A stretch of 64,000 nt of DNA from Streptococcus marmotae. Lineage in GTDB: Bacteria; Bacillota; Bacilli; Lactobacillales; Streptococcaceae. Each line of letters opens with the position of its first letter. Positions within the stretch are counted from its first letter, which is position 1. Positions 18,541-25,103 of this stretch are shown here, piece after piece. The stretch is from positions 682,001 to 746,000 of the forward strand of contig NZ_CP015196.1 in assembly GCF_001623565.1 (NCBI RefSeq), given 5' to 3'. Under the pieces are notes generated by a model. It searched no databases. It saw only the letters and a list, made by a program, of their open reading frames with translations, and had not been told where the DNA came from. The translations under genes and the position numbers were made by a program.

Positions 18541-19074
18541 TTAAATATCTGTTGCTGTCTGTTCCATTGACGGTTTTTCTTTTGGTTTACGAAGTAGGAA
18601 GAAGACCGTCAAACCGGAAAATAGGAGAAAGAGCACAATGCCTAGACCATAACCTCCCAAAGTTGTAGCTTGCATTGTTTTACGCAGCATTTCATCTGAA
18701 TAATAAGTAGCAATACCCCTTCCACCGATATAAGCATACGTTCCGTTTATTAACGTAACAAACAAGTAGGCTAGATACGTATAGGAGGCTGTTTCATTTT
18801 TCTTCCGGAATAAGAAAACAATTGTTGCAACAATCAATACCAAGAGGACAAGGGCTAGAATTTTATTAACTATATTTCCGTCAAATGCCATCCCCGCTTT
18901 TGTGACTTTGATTATGTCATCAATATTCGCCTTGGGCATATTCAGCTTACTATAAGTGTCTCGTACCAGTCCCTCGTCAAACGTTTTAGGAGTAAACCTT
19001 CCCCATAACTTCGCTAGTGTCGCAATGGTTGACAATGTCACTAAAATATATAAATGAATTGGTTTTTTCATCAT
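18541..19074 (-). CDS. four-helix membrane protein of unknown function
   Basis: 177 residues with membrane segments at about 7-22, 68-88, 100-118 and 140-161, a polar loop between the first two and a Lys/Glu-rich tail. I do not recognise a family. It has a consensus promoter, AAGGAG, and its own terminator, so it is transcribed apart from the exporter gene 110 nt upstream. Its place inside the lanthipeptide island makes a self-protection role possible. Confidence 0.65.
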   Translation of the reverse strand: MMKKPIHLYILVTLSTIATLAKLWGRFTPKTFDEGLVRDTYSKLNMPKANIDDIIKVTKAGMAFDGNIVNKILALVLLVLIVATIVFLFRKKNETASYTYLAYLFVTLINGTYAYIGGRGIATYYSDEMLRKTMQATTLGGYGLGIVLFLLFSGLTVFFLLRKPKEKPSMEQTATDI

Positions 19075-19108
19075 ACTTCTCCTTTGTATTATTGTTTTGT
19101 TACAATCG

Positions 19109-19137
19109 ATTATACTCCTTTATTTTTGGCTTGTCAA
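19109..19137 (-). promoter_or_regulatory. consensus promoter of the 177-aa membrane-protein gene
   Basis: TTGACA (19132-19137) and TATAAT (19109-19114) on the - strand with 17-bp spacing. Confidence 0.8.
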
Positions 19138-19183
19138 TTGATTCTTTAAAAAATTAAAATGCTTTTTTGCTACATAGTCATTT

Positions 19184-20785
19184 TCAATCTGCTTTAGCTA
19201 ATGTTTTATTTTTTAGACAAATATGAGTTAAACTATATTTTTGAATCTCTTCTTCTGTAAAATGATGAGCAACCTCTATAATAGTAGCGGGTAAACTGTA
19301 AAGTTTATCTCGAACAATAGTTGAATTTTTCGAATCAAGAGCTGCTGTTCCCTCATCGACTAAAATGATTGGCTTCTTATGTAGAATTGCACGGGCAATC
19401 TCTAAGCGCTGCTTCTGACCACCAGACAAATCCATTGTTTTTTCATTGTAAACAGTATCTAAAATATCATTCCCCAATTCATTTATCAAACCAAGTTCTC
19501 CTAATACTGATACCATTTCAACATCTGTTATGGGCTTCCCTAACGCAAGGTTATCTCTGATACTAGCTTGAAACAAAGTAGGGTGTTGATTTATTCGTGC
19601 AACCTGAGATTCCAAATTTTCGGATGATAACGTACTATCTGTTATAAATACCCTTCCTTTTTGAGGTAGTAGTAATCCTTGTAATAAATCTAGGAACGTA
19701 CTTTTTCCTGAACCAGATGGACCTGAAATAAGATAGTGTTTCCCAAACTCAAAGGTCATATCTACATTGTCAAAAATAGTTTTTGTTTCAAACGAAAAGG
19801 ACATCTCTTTTATCACTAGTTTAGGAGTTGAAAGTTGGTGCCCCCCTTGGTCAATACTATCTCGTTGGATTACATCATATATTTTCTTTCTTGCCTCTTT
19901 CGTAGTATTTATCTGATTCATAAGCATTGAAACATTACGCAAGGGGTAAATCACACGATCACTCGCTAAAAATATAGCAACAACTGCACCAGCTTCTAGT
20001 TGTTTATGAATAACTAAGTATAACGCACAAGTTATGGGAATGATATAACTAACCCAAGATAGAACAGCTGCTACAAATCCAACGAAACTTTGGCTATTTT
20101 TAAATGACTCATTCATCTTCTCGTTTTTATACAGCTTATCTGCTACTTCTCGTGACGAAAATACATAACCGTTATAGGTTTTTAATGTTCTTCGACCAGA
20201 AATCAAAGACTTCAAGGTACTTGTGAAATTCTCATTACTTGAAGACCATTCCCTGGATTTTCTTTCCAAAGACTGTGAAAATAATCTCGGAGGCAACATT
20301 GGCAAAAATGAAAAAATGATAAACAACGTAGCTATAATAGGGTTTAAGTATAGCAGATAAGCCATCGAAACTACACCTGTAACTACATAGTAACACACAT
20401 CAAAAAGAACATTAATATAATTACTTTCTACTAGCTTAAAATCATTTAGTAAGAACGAAACAATCTCGCTACTATCCAAAGAAAATGGATAAGATTCTAG
20501 ACGATTTTTAATATACTTATCTTTTATTTTGATATTAAGTTCGCGAAGTAATTTATTTTTTAGAATCGTATTCAATTGACCACTTAACATGACTAAAATA
20601 TAGCTTACCAAAGAAGTCATACTAAAAAAAATAATATCTTTAACGCTACTGTTACTATCAAAATGTGTCACTTCTGAGATAACTGCTGATAACACAATAC
20701 CATCGAGAGATGCAATTAGCATTGTTAAAACGATAAACAATAGTAACATTTTAGATGATATCTTTATAATATATTTATAATTCAT
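19184..20785 (-). CDS. ABC exporter, probable lanthipeptide transporter (LanT-like)
   Basis: 533 residues. An N-terminal permease with six membrane segments (about 1-300) is fused to one ATPase domain: Walker A GPSGSGKST, signature LSGGQKQRLEIARAIL, Walker B IILVDEGTAALD and an H-loop EVAHHF. There is no C39 peptidase domain, so the leader must be cut by another protease. It starts 12 nt after the LanKC stop codon with TAGGAG, so it is in the same operon and is the likely exporter of the modified peptide. Its closest relative in the window is the broken exporter at 15643-17241. Confidence 0.85.
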   Translation of the reverse strand: MNYKYIIKISSKMLLLFIVLTMLIASLDGIVLSAVISEVTHFDSNSSVKDIIFFSMTSLVSYILVMLSGQLNTILKNKLLRELNIKIKDKYIKNRLESYPFSLDSSEIVSFLLNDFKLVESNYINVLFDVCYYVVTGVVSMAYLLYLNPIIATLFIIFSFLPMLPPRLFSQSLERKSREWSSSNENFTSTLKSLISGRRTLKTYNGYVFSSREVADKLYKNEKMNESFKNSQSFVGFVAAVLSWVSYIIPITCALYLVIHKQLEAGAVVAIFLASDRVIYPLRNVSMLMNQINTTKEARKKIYDVIQRDSIDQGGHQLSTPKLVIKEMSFSFETKTIFDNVDMTFEFGKHYLISGPSGSGKSTFLDLLQGLLLPQKGRVFITDSTLSSENLESQVARINQHPTLFQASIRDNLALGKPITDVEMVSVLGELGLINELGNDILDTVYNEKTMDLSGGQKQRLEIARAILHKKPIILVDEGTAALDSKNSTIVRDKLYSLPATIIEVAHHFTEEEIQKYSLTHICLKNKTLAKAD

Positions 20786-20797
20786 GACACACTCCTA

Positions 20798-23377
20798 TTA
20801 TTCCACCAGAATTAAGCTATCACAGAAGAAAAATGGATTCTCCCCTTGCCCACTATTAAGGCGATTTATAAAGGATAATATTCCACTACTACCAAAATTT
20901 AAACTACAATCTAATTTTTCCATTTTTAGATTCGGAAAAAAATGTATACCTTGTCTCTCAATCATCTGTAAATCTATTCCTTCTTGAAGGGAATAAAGCA
21001 TATCTTCATATATATCATCTTTAAAATGAGTATATAAATCTAACAAAGTATGACCTACGCCAGCCAAACCATCTAGCAGTCCCGGTGAGACACTGTATTT
21101 GATATTGAGAGCTGGGGTAAATCTATTAATTTCTAATCTATAACTTTCATTCTTTGTTATTAAATAGTATCGTAATAGCACTGATATTAAGCCCGCCACT
21201 CCACTACCTAGATAAGGCAAAATAACATTATCATTTCTATATTCTGGAATACCTATACTTCCATTTACTGACGTAGCACATTTTAGCACTTCATCAATGA
21301 TTGTTTCGCCAAATTTAAGATATTTTTCCTCTTTTGTAGCGACAAATAAATACAGCAAATAGAGCGCAATTCCAACTTGTCCATCTGCCAAACTTATTTT
21401 TCTTTCATTCAATATTAAATCTGAGTGATCTAGGAGTTGGTTCCCGATTGTTTTTGCCTGCTGTAAATAAGACTCAGACTGAAAATGTTGCCACATTTTT
21501 AGCAATACTATTCCATAACCTGCTAAACCATTGGATAAAGAAAAATCTTTTATATTTTCAAGTTTTATATTGTGTCCCAGTAATTTCATAATTTCATTAG
21601 AAAATTCTGGTCTATTCTTTAACAGTATTAAAGCAATACCTACATCTCCCTCTAGCAAACTTATACTCCCCTTATCCATACGCAAATATTTAGACATCAA
21701 CCATTCTTCATATTTACTAATCATTTTACTATCTAAAACTATATTTAAATACATTAAAACCCCAGGTAATCCTGTACCTAAACTTAATATCTTTGAACTA
21801 TTACCGAATATATTTTTTCGGCCTAATATAACCTCCTCCATCAGCTTCACTAGTTCTTCACTGTGCACAACTATCTGCTTTCTCACACTGAAAGGAAGTT
21901 GTTGATTTTGCAATTCTTCAATCGGATTTACTTGAATAGCATCAATAAGTTGATCAATTTTTGAAATGTTAGGACAATTATCGTAATGAATTAATAACTT
22001 CCACAACTCTAGAATATTTTGATTTATGTTAAAATCTTCTACGATGTTTAATAAGTATTTTTCTAGATATTCCTCACCAAATATTTTCATTACAGATTTC
22101 GGAAAAATTAGATCATAAAGAATATTACCCATCATTTCAAAATCTATACTAAATAAATCGTTTCTATTTGCGTGATTTGCAGGAAAGGTAAGCAAAATAT
22201 CTTTTGGTACAGCATCTTCATGAAATACTGATTCCAAATCAACAAACTTGATACCATCATCGTTCAGCATAATATTTTCAAGGGATAAATCTCCTATAAC
22301 ATATCCTCTAGAATGAACAATGTCTAAAACTTCTCTAATTTCACTCAAAATATGTAAAATATTCACAACATACTGAGATATCTTTTCCTTATCATTCTTA
22401 TTATCTTGGTTCAAAAATGGATTGAATTCCGCCGAAAATTCCTTTAATGTTTTTCCATCAATATACTCTTCCACAATAAAATAATGTTCCCACTCATAGA
22501 AGGAATCATAGAGTTTAGGGAATTGTTTTACATCAGAAAATAGGCATAAAAACTCAGCCTCTTGCTTCCTTCTATCAATAGAATCTTGAGAATCAGATAT
22601 AGAAATACATGTTTGTGGCCTAGATTCTTTTAAAATCACTTTAATTTCGTCTTGATTTAATCCAGTATAAACTCCACCACTATTTGAAAATCGCAAAGCT
22701 TCAATTTCATAGTACGTACTAAACAGATAACTGACCCCCTCATCTGATGAATCAAATTCAGGAAAAGGATCTTCAACAAATGATGGCTGAACGTATTGAG
22801 CAACTCGTTTATCCTCAATGAATAATCCATTTGGAGACAAAACACCTAATTTACCCTCATTTCCATTTATACCATATATAGTGTCAAATCCCCCAAATCT
22901 ATAATAAAGCACCTTACAATCTTTATATCTTTTATCTGTCAAAACAAAAGAACCTTCAAATAATCGTAATTTCTTATAAAGTTTTTCTATTACTACTTTA
23001 AATTCTTTATCATCCTTAGTATATATAGTTATAAATTTTCCTGATTGAAGTCTGGAATAATTTTTTTGTGTACTAAACCATAAAATCTGTTCACTAGTCA
23101 TAAACTTGAACGAAAATCCTACTTCATTCGCCATTTGAGCCACTATTTTTAATATTTCAACTGCATTCTGTATATTAGAAGAGATATGTATTTTCCATCC
23201 CTGAATAGGAAGATTCTGTTCCTGATTAACACAATGTGTATATATTCCAAATCTACTAATCGAATACTTACTTAATAATTTAGTAGATATGAAATCTGCA
23301 TATTCCTTTTGAAATATCATGCTATCAATATCTTGATAATAAATATTATCTGATAAATGATTAAAAAACATTTCCAT
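20798..23377 (-). CDS. class III lanthipeptide synthetase (LanKC)
   Basis: 859 residues from the ATG at 23377, which has AAGGAGGG 7 nt before; the longer frame reads through the upstream hairpin. Three domains are visible: an N-terminal lyase-like domain (about 1-215, with the family stretch GWKIHIS at 60-66), a Ser/Thr kinase-like domain (about 225-480: VILK at 247-250, GDLSLENIML with Asp363 and Asn368, VDLE at 379-381) and a C-terminal LanC-like cyclase (about 500-859). The LanC domain keeps Gly-rich helices (DGLAGVGHTLLDLY) but lacks the Cys-Cys-His zinc ligands, as in class III enzymes. It would phosphorylate Ser/Thr of the precursor, eliminate phosphate and cyclise with Cys to (methyl)lanthionine or labionin. 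It follows lanA and precedes the exporter. Confidence 0.88.
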   Translation of the reverse strand: MEMFFNHLSDNIYYQDIDSMIFQKEYADFISTKLLSKYSISRFGIYTHCVNQEQNLPIQGWKIHISSNIQNAVEILKIVAQMANEVGFSFKFMTSEQILWFSTQKNYSRLQSGKFITIYTKDDKEFKVVIEKLYKKLRLFEGSFVLTDKRYKDCKVLYYRFGGFDTIYGINGNEGKLGVLSPNGLFIEDKRVAQYVQPSFVEDPFPEFDSSDEGVSYLFSTYYEIEALRFSNSGGVYTGLNQDEIKVILKESRPQTCISISDSQDSIDRRKQEAEFLCLFSDVKQFPKLYDSFYEWEHYFIVEEYIDGKTLKEFSAEFNPFLNQDNKNDKEKISQYVVNILHILSEIREVLDIVHSRGYVIGDLSLENIMLNDDGIKFVDLESVFHEDAVPKDILLTFPANHANRNDLFSIDFEMMGNILYDLIFPKSVMKIFGEEYLEKYLLNIVEDFNINQNILELWKLLIHYDNCPNISKIDQLIDAIQVNPIEELQNQQLPFSVRKQIVVHSEELVKLMEEVILGRKNIFGNSSKILSLGTGLPGVLMYLNIVLDSKMISKYEEWLMSKYLRMDKGSISLLEGDVGIALILLKNRPEFSNEIMKLLGHNIKLENIKDFSLSNGLAGYGIVLLKMWQHFQSESYLQQAKTIGNQLLDHSDLILNERKISLADGQVGIALYLLYLFVATKEEKYLKFGETIIDEVLKCATSVNGSIGIPEYRNDNVILPYLGSGVAGLISVLLRYYLITKNESYRLEINRFTPALNIKYSVSPGLLDGLAGVGHTLLDLYTHFKDDIYEDMLYSLQEGIDLQMIERQGIHFFPNLKMEKLDCSLNFGSSGILSFINRLNSGQGENPFFFCDSLILVE

Positions 23378-23409
23378 TCTAATACCCTCCTTTTTCATAT
23401 TTAATATAA

Positions 23410-23436
23410 GGAGGATAGAAACATTTTCCATCCTCC
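23410..23436 (-). terminator. attenuator hairpin between lanA and lanKC
   Basis: On the - strand GGAGGATGGAAA pairs with TTTCTATCCTCC (one G-U pair) around a 3-nt loop, with only a weak T-run after it. Such hairpins between precursor and enzyme genes keep the precursor in excess. Confidence 0.6.
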
Positions 23437-23451
23437 AACTATTTAATAATA

Positions 23452-23556
23452 CTATGTTGTAGTAGTATTATGGCAAACGTTACTAATTGTGCTCCAACTC
23501 AAGGGTGTAGTTTCCTTTACTTTAGCTGTCTTTGATTGTAATGATAATACTTGCAT
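23452..23556 (-). CDS. class III lanthipeptide precursor peptide (LanA)
   Basis: 34 residues, too short for ordinary gene finding. The leader begins MQVLSLQSK, which holds the (I/L/V)-L-x-L-Q helix motif recognised by class III synthetases. The C-terminal half reads PLSWSTISNVCHNTTTT: Ser22-x-x-Ser25-x-x-Cys28 is the Ser-Xxx-Xxx-Ser-(Xxx)n-Cys pattern from which labionin or stacked lanthionine rings form, and the tail holds four more Thr. AGGAG lies 8 nt before the ATG. It stands directly before lanKC. There is no double-glycine or other clear cleavage site. The identification rests on motif and position, not on a database match. Confidence 0.82.
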   Translation of the reverse strand: MQVLSLQSKTAKVKETTPLSWSTISNVCHNTTTT

Positions 23557-23599
23557 TTTTATTCTCCTAATTTTATGATATTTTTTACTACGACTATCT

Positions 23600-23647
23600 C
23601 TATAAAGGATCTGCCCGTGAATAAGCGGTAAAATATTTTTTTATCAT
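23600..23647 (-). CDS. 15-residue ORF overlapping the end of the 65-aa gene
   Basis: MIKKYFTAYSRADPL starts with ATGA overlapping the previous stop codon and has GGGAG 7 nt upstream. The arrangement suggests translational coupling, but the ORF is so short that it may be chance. Confidence 0.25.
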   Translation of the reverse strand: MIKKYFTAYSRADPL

Positions 23648-23841
23648 TGATTTCTCCCACATATATCTAAGTTAACAGTAAGAGTGTCAAATGGTTCAAT
23701 AATCGTAAGTTTTTTTAAACTTCGATTTTTTTCAACTTTGAACACTATAGGAATTGAGCTCATATTTCTTAGCTTTATGACATCATTTTTGCTAATAATT
23801 TCTATATATGACACACTCTCTTCTACCACTCCATCCACCAT
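23644..23841 (-). CDS. 65-residue protein of unknown function in the lanthipeptide operon
   Basis: Up to 65 residues. After a variable N-terminus the sequence alternates hydrophobic and polar residues (VIKLRNMSSIPIVFKVEKN, then LTIIEPFDTLTVNLD), which suggests a small all-beta domain. There is no signal peptide. The first ATG overlaps the 3' end of the 24-aa ORF in another frame and sits directly against GAGGA; GTG at codon 2, 5 or 10 is an alternative start. I do not recognise the family. Its place between the presumed pheromone and the precursor suggests immunity, a chaperone or a recognition element. Confidence 0.55.
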   Translation of the reverse strand: MVDGVVEESVSYIEIISKNDVIKLRNMSSIPIVFKVEKNRSLKKLTIIEPFDTLTVNLDICGRNQ

Positions 23842-23897
23842 TCCTCATCAGTTGTAGGTTTGGTGGGAGGATGAAAAATAATGATTGGTCGTTCCAT
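23823..23897 (-). CDS. 24-residue peptide ending DEEWWMEW, candidate pheromone (ComS/XIP-like)
   Basis: The ATG at 23897 has AAAGGAGA at ideal spacing. The peptide starts MERPIIIFHPP and ends DEEWWMEW. A Trp-Trp pair near the C-terminus is the hallmark of type II XIP pheromones sensed by ComR, and the adjacent upstream gene is a ComR paralog, the standard layout of regulator plus peptide. Unlike most ComS, it lacks a basic hydrophobic leader; the N-terminus has only RPIIIF. Alternatives are a second RiPP precursor or a leader peptide for the overlapping 65-aa gene. Processing and export are unknown. Confidence 0.55.
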   Translation of the reverse strand: MERPIIIFHPPTKPTTDEEWWMEW

Positions 23898-23915
23898 TTT
23901 GTATCTCCTTTCGTT

Positions 23916-23921
23916 GTTATA
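23916..23921 (-). promoter_or_regulatory. -10 element of the pheromone/lanthipeptide operon
   Basis: TATAAC on the - strand, 19 nt before the start of the 24-aa ORF. No -35 hexamer fits at 16-18 bp, which is typical of promoters that need an activator such as ComR bound upstream. Confidence 0.5.
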
Positions 23922-23945
23922 CTAACCATTTTAAAGTACAACACC

Positions 23946-23975
23946 AAAAAAGACCATGACACAAATGTCATGGTC
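23946..23975 (-). promoter_or_regulatory. palindrome with GACA-N4-TGTC core: ComR-box-like operator and terminator
   Basis: On the - strand GACCATGACA and TGTCATGGTC are exact 10-bp arms around TTTG, followed by TTTTTT. As RNA it is an ideal terminator 11 nt after the regulator stop codon. As DNA its core GACA-N4-TGTC plus T-run, centred 45 bp before the -10 of the next operon, matches the layout of ComR boxes. I infer that it does both jobs. Confidence 0.65.
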
Positions 23976-23986
23976 CATCATTTACC

Positions 23987-24907
23987 TTAATAAAGCATTG
24001 CGAATGCCTTTCTATCCCTTTCCCTCTCCTTTTCAAGTTTCTCTCTTAAAATCATATCATCAATAAACTCTGCTCCTATAATCGCTTTGGTATAAAATTC
24101 TTCAGCTGTTTTTTCATCTTTTTTACAAAAATAGAAATACTTAGCCTGTAACATAAATGAAATAGATTTTTTCGCAACGTCACTACTATACGTCAATAAC
24201 TGGTCTAAAATCTCAAAGACTAGTTCAATATACTCAAAATCATGATGAAATAGTAAAACATTTAAACAAGAAATATAGAAAATTGTTGCATATTCTATCA
24301 AATAAACATCACTATAATCAAATGCTCTAGTTGAATGAATGAAAAAATGATGAACCAGCTTTTTTGGATATTCAATTTCATCTGAATTTGTAAGAGATAT
24401 AAAAAAGAGTCGAATAATCATTAAATCCGTAAGATTATATTGTTTTTTGCGCTTTACTTGTTCAAAATATTCTGCAATAATCGGCTGTCCATATAGCAAA
24501 TTAGAACTATGATGAACATCTGCAATAGCCTGTAAAATATCAATAATAACTTGTTCATCTTCTGGTAACAACTCATAAAATTCTTCATAGATTTTTGAAA
24601 ATAATTTATCTTTTTTATCTATAAGATATTGATTATGATACGTATTAAACTTGAACAGCTGTAACTTTAATGCTAAATATTCTTGAGGGAGCACTATATC
24701 CTCTTCGTCAACTAAATCACTAAGCGGTACACCCAATTTTCGATGAATATATTCCAGTTTCACTAAACTAGGCAAAGAATCTCCATTCTCTATTCGAGCT
24801 AGTTGCCGAACAGTTAAATCCGATTCATCTCCACAAAATCGTTCCCTGCTTAAGCACTTATTTTCTCTTAAACGCTTGATTTTCTGGCCCAATTTCTGTT
24901 TCAACAT
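23987..24907 (-). CDS. ComR-family (RNPP) peptide-responsive transcriptional activator, ComR paralog
   Basis: 306 residues, ComR length. The HTH carries the family signature LTVRQLARIENGDSLPSL and then YIHRKLGVPLSDLVDEEDIVLPQEY...KLQLFKFNTYHN, which I recognise from ComR, ScuR and SarF. The rest (about 75-306) is the TPR peptide-binding domain. ComR binds imported XIP and activates comS and comX; paralogs ScuR/SarF in S. salivarius drive bacteriocin genes instead. Here the gene sits upstream of a WW-peptide ORF and a lanthipeptide operon, which fits a bacteriocin-dedicated paralog. It has its own promoter, AAGGA before the ATG and a strong terminator. Confidence 0.85.
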   Translation of the reverse strand: MLKQKLGQKIKRLRENKCLSRERFCGDESDLTVRQLARIENGDSLPSLVKLEYIHRKLGVPLSDLVDEEDIVLPQEYLALKLQLFKFNTYHNQYLIDKKDKLFSKIYEEFYELLPEDEQVIIDILQAIADVHHSSNLLYGQPIIAEYFEQVKRKKQYNLTDLMIIRLFFISLTNSDEIEYPKKLVHHFFIHSTRAFDYSDVYLIEYATIFYISCLNVLLFHHDFEYIELVFEILDQLLTYSSDVAKKSISFMLQAKYFYFCKKDEKTAEEFYTKAIIGAEFIDDMILREKLEKERERDRKAFAMLY

Positions 24908-24989
24908 CGCTTCATCCTTTCCATCATATACTAAGTAAAATTATTAAGTGATTCGTTCCGATATCATTTCTTCCCACAATATACCAAAT

Positions 24990-25018
24990 ATTATATAATA
25001 CTCATTAAAATAAGTAAA
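24990..25018 (-). promoter_or_regulatory. promoter of the ComR-paralog gene
   Basis: TTTACT (25013-25018) and TATAAT (24990-24995) on the - strand, 17-bp spacing. The -35 is weak. The leader is about 80 nt. Confidence 0.55.
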
Positions 25019-25051
25019 GTATTCTTAAAAGAAGCTATCAAACTAACACGG

Positions 25052-25087
25052 AAAACCCTATTTTCACAAATTTGAAAACAGGGTTTT
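25052..25087 (-). terminator. malQ terminator
   Basis: On the - strand AAAACCCT and AGGGTTTT frame a TTTTCA/TGAAAA stem, 17 nt after the malQ stop codon. It marks the right edge of the AT-rich island. Confidence 0.75.
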
Positions 25088-25103
25088 TAACTACTATAAA
25101 AAG

